A stretch of 64,000 nt of DNA from NCBI GenBank assembly GCA_001936135.1, contig CP012818.1, positions 1,488,001 through 1,552,000 of the forward strand. The letters run 5' to 3'. Shown here piece after piece: positions 52,571 to 62,697 of this stretch. Source of the stretch: Saccharomycopsis fibuligera x Saccharomycopsis cf. fibuligera. Its lineage: Eukaryota > Ascomycota > Saccharomycetes > Ascoideales > Saccharomycopsidaceae. The notes beneath the pieces were generated by a model. The model was not told where the DNA came from and did no database searches. It saw only the letters and a program-made list of their open reading frames with translations. Positions within the stretch are counted from its first letter, which is position 1. Every line of letters starts with the position of its first letter. Made by a program: the position numbers and the translations under genes.

Positions 52571-54538
52571 ATGGCAAAAGACGAATACCTTAGAAATATC
52601 CTCGGCAACAGCGTCTTTGACGAGATTCGCCAAACCAAAGTGCTCCTTGTTGGCGCTGGTGGCATCGGCTGTGAATTGCTCAAAAATTTAGTACTTATGG
52701 GCTATGGCGAAATTCACATTGTTGATCTCGACACCATTGACCTTAGTAACTTAAATCGCCAATTTCTTTTCCGTCATAAGGATATAAAGAAGCCAAAAGC
52801 TACAACTGCTGTCAATGCAGTACAACAGTTCAATTTCCACAAATCAAAGCTTGTGGCATATATGGCTAATATCATGGACACTTCACAATTTCCATTGCTG
52901 TGGTTTAGCCAATTCAAGTTTATTTTCAATGCATTGGATAACATCCAGGCACGCTCTTATGTCAATAAGATGTGCCTTTTTTTGAAAAAGCCTTCAATTG
53001 AAAGCGGTACCACTGGTTTCAATGGTCAAGTTACCCCAATTTTTCCATATGATACTGAATGTTACGAATGTACAGTCAAAGAAACCCCCAAGACGTATCC
53101 TGTATGTACTATTAGATCAACTCCATCACAACCGGTACATTGTGTCACTTGGGCAAAAAATTACTTGTTTGGTCAATTGTTTGGCGAGGAAGAAGAAGAG
53201 AATCCTCAAAATTTGGATAATTTGGGTACGGATAACCAAGATGAGATTAAAAATTTGATTAAAGAGCATAATGAGTTGCAAGAACTCAAAACCAGTGTTG
53301 CTGATGATGACTTCTTTGAAAAAATTATTGAAAAAATTTTTATTAAAGATGTTGAAAAATTGCTTAGAATTGAAGATTTGTGGAAATCAAGAAAAAGACC
53401 CATACCATTACAATGGGATGATAATCTTAAAAAGACGGTCCTTGATGGTACAACAATTACTGATGAATCCGTCAAAAAGGGACAAGAAGTCTGGCCAATT
53501 GAAAATTACATTTACTTGCTCATCAAAAGTATCAAAGCTTTACAACAGCGAATCAAGAACTCTCCAGAGGATCCGTACTTGGACTTTGATAAAGATGACG
53601 AAGACACTTTAGATTTTGTGGTGGCCGCTTCAAACATCCGTTCTCATATGTTCCATATCCCACTCAAATCCAAATTCGATATCAAACAAATTGCTGGCAA
53701 CATTATCCCTGCCATCGCTACCACTAACTCTATCATTAGTGGTTATTCCGCATTACAATCAATCTTCATGTTCAAGCCACAGCCACGCCAAGAATCAAGC
53801 ATGGTTTATACTTTCCAAGACACTACTAGACTCATGTCTGCATCCACATTATATGAAGCTAATCCAAAGTGCAAATCCTGCTCAATTCCTCGCACAATTA
53901 TCAAGCTAAACTTGCAAAACGATGAAGTCACGTTGGAAAAACTTGTGAAAACACTAATTAAGAAATTACATTATGATCATGAAGACATCTCGGTGATTTT
54001 AGGGCACGACAAATTACTTTATGATCCAGATTTCGATGATAATAAACCGGTACCAATAAACAAATTGGGGTTTGCTGCCGGGTTAACATTTTTAGTAAAC
54101 GATGAAAATGACGAAAAGAAATCAATTGAGATTTATGTAGAGGAAATAAACGAGGGACAGATTGAATTTGATGAGGTGGAATTGCCAGATCAACCACCAA
54201 AGGAACAACAGGAGGAATCCCAAGAAAAAGAAACGGCCGACGGTGATGTTGCAACTATTGCTACAGAACTTGGCGATGCTCCGGGAGATGAACCAATTCT
54301 TCTTGCTGATGACGACGATGATTCTAATGCCGCTATTGAAATTGTCGATGCAGAAGAATTCAACAAGAAGTCCAGTAAGAAACACAAGCTTGATGAAGGG
54401 CATGCTGCTACGGCAACTGCTAATGGAGGAGCAAGCGAGGAAGGGCCTGCTAAGAAGCAACAAAAGACTGTGGTTGACGAAAAGAAGAAGCAGGAAAAAA
54501 AGGAAGGCGAAGGGGATGAAATTTATGTTATTGACTAA
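52571..54538 (+). CDS. UBA2: SUMO-activating enzyme subunit Uba2
   Basis: 655 residues with the chosen start. The adenylation domain begins immediately (MAKDEYLRNILGNSVFDEIR, then the ATP loop GAGGIGCE). It carries IVDLDTIDLSNLNRQFLFR and the catalytic cysteine in YPVCTIRSTPSQP (C179; C177 in yeast). A UFD domain and an acidic/Lys-rich C-terminal tail with a probable nuclear signal (KKSSKKHK) follow. Uba2 with Aos1 activates Smt3/SUMO as a thioester and passes it to Ubc9. An in-frame ATG at 52502 would add 23 residues; I prefer 52571 because residues 1-28 then align with the yeast protein without a gap. Residue 110 (FPL-x-WF) is a CTG codon where yeast has His. Confidence 0.95.
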   Translation: MAKDEYLRNILGNSVFDEIRQTKVLLVGAGGIGCELLKNLVLMGYGEIHIVDLDTIDLSNLNRQFLFRHKDIKKPKATTAVNAVQQFNFHKSKLVAYMANIMDTSQFPLLWFSQFKFIFNALDNIQARSYVNKMCLFLKKPSIESGTTGFNGQVTPIFPYDTECYECTVKETPKTYPVCTIRSTPSQPVHCVTWAKNYLFGQLFGEEEEENPQNLDNLGTDNQDEIKNLIKEHNELQELKTSVADDDFFEKIIEKIFIKDVEKLLRIEDLWKSRKRPIPLQWDDNLKKTVLDGTTITDESVKKGQEVWPIENYIYLLIKSIKALQQRIKNSPEDPYLDFDKDDEDTLDFVVAASNIRSHMFHIPLKSKFDIKQIAGNIIPAIATTNSIISGYSALQSIFMFKPQPRQESSMVYTFQDTTRLMSASTLYEANPKCKSCSIPRTIIKLNLQNDEVTLEKLVKTLIKKLHYDHEDISVILGHDKLLYDPDFDDNKPVPINKLGFAAGLTFLVNDENDEKKSIEIYVEEINEGQIEFDEVELPDQPPKEQQEESQEKETADGDVATIATELGDAPGDEPILLADDDDDSNAAIEIVDAEEFNKKSSKKHKLDEGHAATATANGGASEEGPAKKQQKTVVDEKKKQEKKEGEGDEIYVID

Positions 54539-54982
54539 AGCTGCTGCAGTAAATGAGCAATCTCTGAAATATGTTTAATTTCCTATCTTTGTATTTTAAA
54601 AAATGAATTTTTTGTATAATATATCTATAACTTTTACACGTTTAAAGTTTTTAGAATGTATCGCAGTATACTTAAAAAAGTAGAGAATATATTGACACTG
54701 GCTATATCAGCATGATGCAAAACAATACCACAAATAAATCAATAGTATTGGCAATGATCAATTCGGGAATGAAAAAGAGTAAGGAACAAGAAAAGGTAAT
54801 CAACAGTTGAGCCACGCACCCTTTTTAAGTTTTACTAGAATTCCTGAATACGTCTTCAAATATATTGAAACACTGTCTAATATATCAAAAAAAGCTAACA
54901 TCCTTTTTTTAGTTACTTAAAATATACTATACAAATACCGCCATCTTACTCCTGCTATTTTTTTTCTTTTTTCTATCATCTC
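54539..54982. other. Convergent intergenic region UBA2 - ChAP gene
   Basis: 440 bases of A/T-rich 3' flanking DNA. No gene seen. Confidence 0.5.
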
Positions 54983-57341
54983 TCATTCAAATTCAGAATA
55001 ATTAACGTTCTTCAAATACTTGAAGTAATCATCCATCAATGCACCCACACCATTCTTCTCCGTAGCGTACAACGCCTGCACCTGTGACTGTACTTTAACT
55101 AATCCACCTTCTTCAACCAATGTTTGCAACGATTGAATTGTCAAAGTGTCAAATTCACGGTACCAACGATGATTCCATACTGCTAATTTCACAATAGCGT
55201 CCAAGATCTTTTCATCGAGAGTTTGGATCTTCTTGAGAATTTGATGGTGTGAGAGCGATTTTCTCGAGCCATTATTGTTGATATTACTGTTGCTGATATT
55301 GCTAGCACCATTGTTCGAATTGGCAAGGCTGATACCGCTAATGTTATTAGGGGTGCTAGCGACGCTACTATTTTCTGAAGAAGCTGCTCCTGCTACTGCT
55401 GCGCCATTGCTAGCAGTACCGTTGCTATTGGCAGCTGCTTTCGCTTGCAATGATTGTTTCATCAAATTTTGTTTTTCTTTCTGATAGTATACCAAAAGCT
55501 TTTTTGTTGATTTGACACTAAATCTTCCACCAAGAGCATTAGTAAAAGCTCCAGCTGCTTCTTTATAATTGTGTAAACGGTAAGCGATAGATCCAAGCAA
55601 TTCCCATTCAACAGTGTTCTTCTTATAAAGCAAACGTTGTGACTGGAAATGAACAAATTCTGCTTGCCACATCTTGAAAGCTCTCAAGTCTTCATATAGA
55701 AGCATGAATAAATTATCAAGCCATCTTTCACAAAGTCTTTTCTTTTTAAAAGCTTCCAAAATGGAAGTTTCTTCTTCAGTGGTGCTGGCATTATCAGTAA
55801 CGCTGGTAGCAGTGGTATTAGAATTCAAAGTTGTATTAACACTGCCATTAGCGCCGCCATTTTCAGCAGTGGCAGTAGCGACACTACTCTGATTTTCTTT
55901 ACTAGCATTCTTACTAGCGCTCAGAGCCTTGGATTTATCTTTTCTGTACTCTTCTTCCATAACAAACACCTTGGCTCTATATTTTAACAATTGTTCCCAA
56001 CCAGTACGATGAACTATTTCAGTCAACAATTCATAAGCTTTAGCAAACGTTGATTTCAAATTTGCTGCAGGCAAACCAATCAAGTTTGGGTCTACTGACT
56101 CATGTTCAATAGCGACATCTTGAGCATTCAACGCACTAACTTCATCCAATGTAACATCAATAGGTAATGGCAAATGCATGGCTTCAGGAGAAGCAGCAAC
56201 AACTCTGGTCAAATGATATCTATTTCTATGTGGAATCATTGGACATGAATTCAATGTTAAGAGAGCATTTTCATAATCACCAATGGTGGTGTACACTTTG
56301 ACTAAAATTGACCATGGTTTGAATTCAGACGGTGAAGCACGTACTGCATGTGTAGCACAACTAAGAGCTAAGTCATAAGATTCTTTCGCTAAACAGTATT
56401 CTGCTTGAAGCATAAGCAAATTAGCATCTCTTGGTCTTTGCTTAACTGCATTATGCAAAATATTGATCGCTTTCACTTCTTGATCTTTCATTAATGTGAC
56501 TTTAGCGATAAGACTAAGCACACAATCATCTTGCTGTTTCAATTTTTCCAATATAGCAAGCCCATAATCAAACTGTCTGGTGATTTCCAAAGTTTTCAAA
56601 AAGCTATCGGTCAAATAATTAGAAACCAAAGTAGGGATCTGTACTTCAACATCACACCCCAATTTAGGCCCTTCTAAGAATAATTTCTCGTAAGCATCCA
56701 AAAATTGATGTACCAAATCAAGCGTTGGGAACGGATTCAAGTTACGGCATTCTACCACTGGGTTGATTTCTTCTTCTTCTTCAGCGCCACTTGAGCTTAA
56801 TAATGCTCTCATTGTCGAGCTCACAAATGTCTCTAGCCACAATCTTTCCGTTTCTTGTACCGGTTCTCCCTTGGCATCAACGATCACGGTTTCCACTTTC
56901 CCAGGAATGTGCACCGTGACTCTGACATCAACTTTCAGAAACGCATTGTATACAGCATATGTGGCTTGTTGGACTTTCCAATGTTTAGGTTTGCCAAACC
57001 ATACTTGAGCAGTGCTACCAATGACATTTGAGATCAAGTTTAAGTGAGCGGCGATCGAACTGGAACTTGTACAGTCTACCCCAGTATAGTATAAAAATGT
57101 GCTGACGGTTTGCTTTTGGTTGGAATTATGCTTAACTAAGTTGACAAGGTCTGGTGGACCAAGTTCCGGGAAGTTTCTAATACGATCGGTTCTTTCTTGA
57201 AGACATTGACCAGGAACAAATTCCCTGACTCTGTATTTTTTGTTAGTATCATTAACTGCATATTTCATAATCACTCTCAAAGATATTTTTTTTTGGCCTT
57301 GATACGTACTCAGGAATGGATCCTTGTGTAAGTGCTACCAT
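54983..57341 (-). CDS. BCH1: Exomer cargo adaptor of the ChAP family (Bch1/Bud7-type), spliced
   Basis: Two exons, 57310-57341 and 54983-57230, give 759 residues beginning MVALTQGSIPEVREFVPGQC. The family region follows: GPPDLVNLVKHNSNQKQ, the GKPKHWKVQQATYAVYNAFL block, a TPR-like helical array (LMLQAEYCLAKESYDLALSC), and near the C-terminus KIQTLDEKILDAIVKLAVWN. ChAPs (Chs6, Bud7, Bch1, Bch2; about 720-750 residues) bind Chs5 and Arf1 at the trans-Golgi and select cargo such as chitin synthase 3 for the plasma membrane. The 79-base intron has donor GTACGT, branch TACTAAC and acceptor TACAG. Without splicing the frame would start at an ATG inside the intron (57268), giving the unlikely N-terminus MKYAVNDTNKKY. 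Two Ser/Asn/Thr-rich insertions interrupt the C-terminal half. Which paralogue it is cannot be decided here. Confidence 0.9.
57231..57309 (-). other. 5' intron of the ChAP gene
   Basis: 79 bases: donor GTACGT, branch TACTAAC at 57242-57248, acceptor CAG at 57231. Exon 1 contributes 32 bases; the junction codon GA-A is Glu, in the frame of the second exon. Confidence 0.87.
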
Positions 57342-58015
57342 AATCAATGTTTTTTCTTGTTACCTTTACCGCTGTTTGTTACTCTTTGTTTATTGGTTAT
57401 TAATTCTGTTTTTGACACACAATTGATAAAAGCTTCAATTGATCACCTAGCAAATTAATTTTATTAACTGATTCAGCAATCTTGATGATAACTAGTGTCT
57501 CTAAGTAGCAAATACAAGCAAATGATAAAATAATGTTAGGTGTGTCGGCGTCTATTCTACAATTGATGGCTTAACTTTTCATCCTTTTTTCGATTTTTTG
57601 CTGTCGGTTGTAGACACGTTAGCGGGCAGCTGCCACCTAGCTGGTTGGAACGTGTCACCCGGGAGATCTCTATTTTTCCTTCCCCAAAAATTTATTAGGT
57701 TGCCAACCACACTATGTTGAGGAAAGATACAACACTAATAAAGAAATCGAAATGGTCCCAGTAAATAAAGCTACTACACCCTTGTAAAAAAATATAAGTT
57801 GTAATTATTCAAAATCTTATATAGTTAATAATAGATATGACCAAAAAGATAAACAAACATTAAAGAAAAAGGTTATAACATTCACAGGCACTCCTGTCTT
57901 GCACAAATACACGATTTAATTTTTTTTAAATTTTAATATTATATTCATTCAAGCACCACCCAAACAAATTGAAAGAGAAAAAATAAAACTAGTAAAATAT
58001 TTTATACTAATTTGC
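57342..58015. other. Intergenic region between ChAP gene and eEF2 gene
   Basis: About 670 bases: the ChAP promoter and the 3' flank of eEF2. A/T-rich, no gene seen. Confidence 0.5.
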
Positions 58016-60916
58016 TTACAATTTGTCATAGTACTCTTCGTAACCTGGAACTTCAGCCTTCATACCACGTCTCTTTCTGGTTTCAGTGACAATGGCACCA
58101 GATTTGGTGGAAGCGTCGGTTGGGTCATCAGAAAGGGAACTCCAGTGGTCGAACACCATTTGTGGGAAAGCTTGACCACCAGTAGCTTGTCTCAAATCGG
58201 TGGTGAAACCGAAAGATTCATTGACTGGCAAGTAAGCCTTAACAGTGAACAATGGGGTACCTGGTCTTTGTTCTTCAGAAACAACTTGACCTCTCTTTCT
58301 GTTAAGAACAGAGTAAATACCACCAATAGCGTTTTCTGGACATTGAATTTCCACAAGGAAAACTGGTTCTTGGATTCTTGGTTCAGCCAAAAGAACAGCA
58401 GCATAAGAAGCTCTTCTCATGGTTGGGATGATTTGACCACCACCTCTGTGGATAGCATCAGCGTGCAAAGTAACATCCAAAATGTTAACTCTAACAGATC
58501 TCATGTTTTCACCAAAGATTGGACCTTCCTTGGTAGCCCATTGCCAAGCAGCAACAACGGAATCCTTGATTTCGTGCAAGTATTGAACAGCCTTAGTTTG
58601 GTCAACAACCAAGTTTGGACCGGTACCTTCTGGACCGAAACACCAGATCTTTCTAGCGTCAGTGACTTCCCATCCGTACTCGTCAGCCATAAGTCTGGCT
58701 CTGATCTTGAAATCATCTCTTGGGTTAATCTTACCAGATTCAATGGCAGCAGATAATTCTTCATCAATTGGAGAAGCTTCCAAGTAGATTCTGTTATGCT
58801 TGTTTGGAGATTTGGACAAAGCAGTCATGGAAGAGGTACCTTCAACAGTTTCTCTGTAAGAGACAACTGGTGGAGAGATCTTCAATGGAACACCAGCGTG
58901 ATCGTTTTGCAAATCACTCAAACAAATTTCCAAATGCAATTCACCGGTACAAGCAACAATGTGTTCACCAGATTCGGAGATAGAAGTAACGACACAAGGG
59001 TCAGATTTGGACAAACGTTTCAAACCTTCAACCAATTTTGGCAAGTCGTTAGCGTTCTTGACTTCAACAGCAACTTCAACAACTGGAGAAACAGAGAATT
59101 TCATAACCTTCAAGTTGTGAGCAGTTTCACTGGTGGTCAAAGTACCAGATTTCAACAAGAATTGATCGATACCAACTAAACCAACAATGTTACCAGCTGG
59201 ACAGTCGTCAATTGGTTCAACAAATCTTCCCATCATCAAAACAGTTCTTTGGATAGCCTTGATAAACAAGTCTTCTTTCTTACCTGGAACATAGTTTGGA
59301 CCTTGGATTCTGACCTTGATACCAGATTTAACGGTACCAGCGAAAACACGACCGAAAGCGTAGAATCTACCTTTATCGGAAGTTGGAACCATCTTGGAGA
59401 CGTACAACATCAAGTCAGCCTTAGGGTCACAGTTCTTAATAGCAACACAAGAAGCATCATCACTTGGACCTTCGTACAAGGTTTCAGCTCTGTAAGCTTG
59501 AGCAGTAACTGGGGATGGCAAGTGAATGACAATCATTTCAAGCAAAGCATCGGCAGCTGGCAAGAATTTTCTCATAACAACCTTCAAAAGAGCTTTACCT
59601 TCCAATTCTTTTTCGCTGGATTTCAAGTTAATTTCCAATTTTTCAAGCAAGACTGGAATTTCTTCCTTCTTGAAGTTCATGATAGCGGAGAACAATCTGA
59701 AGATTGGGTCCAAGACGAACATGTTGAAAGCTCTGTCCAATGGCTTACCCTTGTCATCAGTTTCCTTCTTAGACCATTTCTTGGTCTTTGGGTTGAAGAA
59801 AGAGTCACCCCACAATCTCTTCATCATCTTTTCTCTGTCAACACCGAATTTCTTGGCGTATTTGGTGGCGAATTGTCTGACAGTGAAAGCCCAACCGTGC
59901 AAACCGGAACCGAAAGCAACGGTACCTTGGTCTGGGTAAACTTGGACATCACCAAGAGCTTGGTCAACGTAAGTAGCAATAATAACGTTAACAGATTCAA
60001 CAGTTCTAGCAAAAGATTGGTACAAGTCTTCTTTAGTGACTTGCAATTCCAACAAAGCTCTGTCAACCTTGTTGATAACAACAACAGGCTTAATTCTTTC
60101 ACCCAAAGATTGTCTCAAGACGGTTTCAGTTTGGACACAAACACCTTCAACACAGTCAACGACGACCAAGGCACCGTCAGTAACTCTAAGGGCAGCAGTG
60201 ACTTCAGAAGAGAAATCAACGTGACCTGGGGAATCAATCAAGTTAATCAAGAATTTGTTACCTTCAGTCTTTTGTTTAATTTCTTTAACATCTTCATCGG
60301 TCATTTCAGCGAAAAGAGAAATGGCAGTAGACTTGATGGTGATACCTCTTTCTTGTTCATCCTTTCTGGTATCGGTGAAACGGGCTTCACCAGCCTTAGC
60401 AGCAGAAATAATACCGGCTCTTTGGACCAAAGAATCGGTCAAGGTAGATTTACCGTGATCGACGTGGGCAATAACGGACATGTTACGAACGTTGGTAACA
60501 ACGTCCATAAGACCACGGATTTCATCAATAGTGAAAGCAACTATAGTTTGTTAGTAAGTTGCGCTATAAAAAGTTCAGGTGAAATGTTAAAAGTTTTGAA
60601 ACCCAATTGATGAAATGAATTCTCTTCGATAGGTTTCATACATTATCAAGCATTCACTCATCTTTCCGCAAAATAACATTGACCACATCCCATTGATATT
60701 GGCAGGTCTGTTATTTTCTTACAACGTAGTTACTAGTATTAAGAGAGTTCGAATAATTATTGAAAAAATTGAGTGATTTGTAATTGAGAAGTCAACGGCG
60801 TTTAGCAATAGCAATCAAGAGAATGGCTATGGAAAAGACCAAGCGATTCGAACAAAACGGTTGCCACTAAAGATGAATGAATGTTGAATGTTCTAACAAG
60901 CTGTTAACGTACCCAT
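58016..60916 (-). CDS. EFT2: Translation elongation factor 2 (spliced)
   Basis: Two exons, 60913-60916 (only ATGG) and 58016-60540, give 842 residues, exactly the yeast length. Splicing yields [20 protein letters not shown]; the unspliced frame would start at Met13. The GTPase domain has AHVDHGKST (26-34) and the switch/[20 protein letters not shown] region. The C-terminal domain IV carries the diphthamide histidine in [15 protein letters not shown] (H699). eEF2 moves tRNA and mRNA through the ribosome after peptide transfer. Codon use is extremely biased; no CTG was seen in the C-terminal part that was read codon by codon. The promoter has a perfect Rap1-type site and a TATA box (see separate entries), as expected for a translation gene. 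Confidence 0.97.
60541..60912 (-). other. eEF2 intron following a 4-base first exon
   Basis: 372 bases: donor GTACGT, branch TACTAAC (60550-60556), acceptor TATAG. The coding part of exon 1 is just ATGG, so the second codon (Val, GTT) spans the junction. I see no clear snoRNA boxes in the intron. Confidence 0.92.
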
Positions 60917-61004
60917 TTTGTATGTGTATATGTGCTAGATAGAGTGCTGTAGACTTTGGTCTTGAGGGGGTTGGTTGGGAGAGAGGGAAGGAAGGGAAAA
61001 AAAA

Positions 61005-61012
61005 TTTTTATA
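61005..61012 (-). promoter_or_regulatory. Candidate TATA box of eEF2
   Basis: tataaaaa on the minus strand, about 90 bases before the eEF2 ATG and between it and the Rap1-type site. Confidence 0.5.
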
Positions 61013-61078
61013 TTTTTCTGCTCCCAGGTGGATTGAAAATTGAAAAAAGGAGGAGAAAAAATTTTTCTTTTGGCTGGA

Positions 61079-61090
61079 GTGTACGGGTGT
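61079..61090 (-). promoter_or_regulatory. Rap1-type binding site of eEF2
   Basis: ACACCCGTACAC on the minus strand, a perfect match to the Rap1 consensus ACACCCRYACAY, about 165 bases upstream of the eEF2 ATG. Rap1 drives translation-machinery genes in baker's yeast. Binding here is inferred from the motif and gene type. Confidence 0.65.
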
Positions 61091-62697
61091 TGGGGGCGTG
61101 GCCATAATATTACCCGGACTGATTTCCAGGCTCTTATCTTGCTCTGCAGTACTTATTTTACTGTAAGGAGACTACCGCACAATACATTTTCCTACTAAAT
61201 ACTATAAATTGTGCTACACTGTCAAAGCCAGCGAAGCGACCTTTGTAGATTCGTTCATACCAAGCTGCCGTAATCAGATATTATTGATTATGTTTGTAGT
61301 GTAGCATAGTATAGTACAGTGTCTTTTCGCTGTAATATCACAATTTAACAGCCTTAAATACCCTAAGCAACATCTCTCCTGACTGCACCAGAGTCCCGCC
61401 ATCAATACCTCTGTAGATGTACCACAAACAATGCCCATCCTACATTCTCACCCCCTAAGACACCCTATCATCGTGGGTCACTCCTTAAATAGCTATGCGC
61501 ACTACTAATATGCATCTCTGCAACAAGAATTATTCATCATGAAGGGTTATAACAGAACTTGAAAAGGTTACTAAGTAGTTTGATTTATATTATAAAGCAA
61601 GAGTCCCGGTCTGTAGTTGATAAAAACCCGGGCTTTAATAGACTTTTAGTTTTTTCATGCGTTTTTCCCTTTCCTTTAGTTTTTGTTTTAAGTAAAAGAG
61701 CTTATAATTCTTATAACCGAGAGGAGGGACGGCAATAATGGAGTTCCTCTACAGACTTTATCGTACCTAGTTCAGTATTAACACAAATTAACTTCACAAT
61801 TTTATACTAAGCCGGAAAAAAATTTTTTTTTTTATTGTTGTTTTTTTTGATATTTTTTTTTTTTTTTTTTTTTGATTTTTGATTAGATATGTTGTTTCAA
61901 TTCAATCTCTGGTTTTAAGATTGTAACACACGCTTAATACGTTAACCTATGACATCAATTACATGACTAAGTGGCAAGCTTCAAACTTCTTCTATTTTGC
62001 TAATTTTTCGAATCAAATAAGCGCTTGATGCGATTTTGGCTGGTTAGTAGTTAGCAAATCATATTGCAAATGGTTGCGATTATGCTCATTCAAAGGAAAA
62101 CCTTTACAGTGGTATGAATCACTGATTTACGCTTTTGAAATAATTTGATAATGCTAGTGAGTATACAGCATGATATACTTTTAGATTCTAAGTTTTCAAT
62201 AATCTAATTTCCCAGTAACTGTAGATAGTAATGCGCCAACATTACATAATTGTTTTGATTTAACAATGTCGATAAATCAACTTTAACCATATTTTTGTAG
62301 CTATAACATTACTTATTTTGTTTCATAGCCATCTTACCGAGACGTCCTTTTAATCTATCAAATGATATTAATCGTTACAAGTTGGTATTTTCAGATAGCA
62401 ATTTCTTCGAGCTGCAAACAACTAACAAAATAGTTAAAACTAATAGCTGCTCAAATATGGCCTGTTCGTGTGAAAGCAAGCACAGCAAAAGTAACTAATA
62501 CTCTCTACAAGGGACCAGTCGCTTAAGTGAAAGATGAGTCTATTATCATCATATGAACACTACTTATAAATGGTGTTTACCATTACACCACCCTTACACC
62601 ACCCTTACCATTAACTATACTACAACTTATCTTTTAACTATTTACTATGATAATACAGGAGATCTAATTAATTTAATATACACTTTATAAACATCCC

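Larger units (their letters stand above)
60917..62697. other. 1.8-kb intergenic region eEF2 promoter / MED9-like 3' side
   Basis: The proximal 300 bases are the eEF2 promoter (purine-rich tract, TATA, Rap1-like site). The rest is A/T-rich DNA with poly-T runs (61820-61874). No gene or RNA recognised. Confidence 0.55.

Noticed and set aside
59249-60610. 453-codon frame opposite eEF2
   Set aside because: Antisense shadow of the strongly codon-biased eEF2 gene, with a repetitive Ser/Asn/Phe/Val composition that mirrors the sense codons.
60840-60860. tRNA B-box-like GTTCGAATC on the minus strand inside the eEF2 intron
   Set aside because: No T-stem, acceptor stem or A-box around it.
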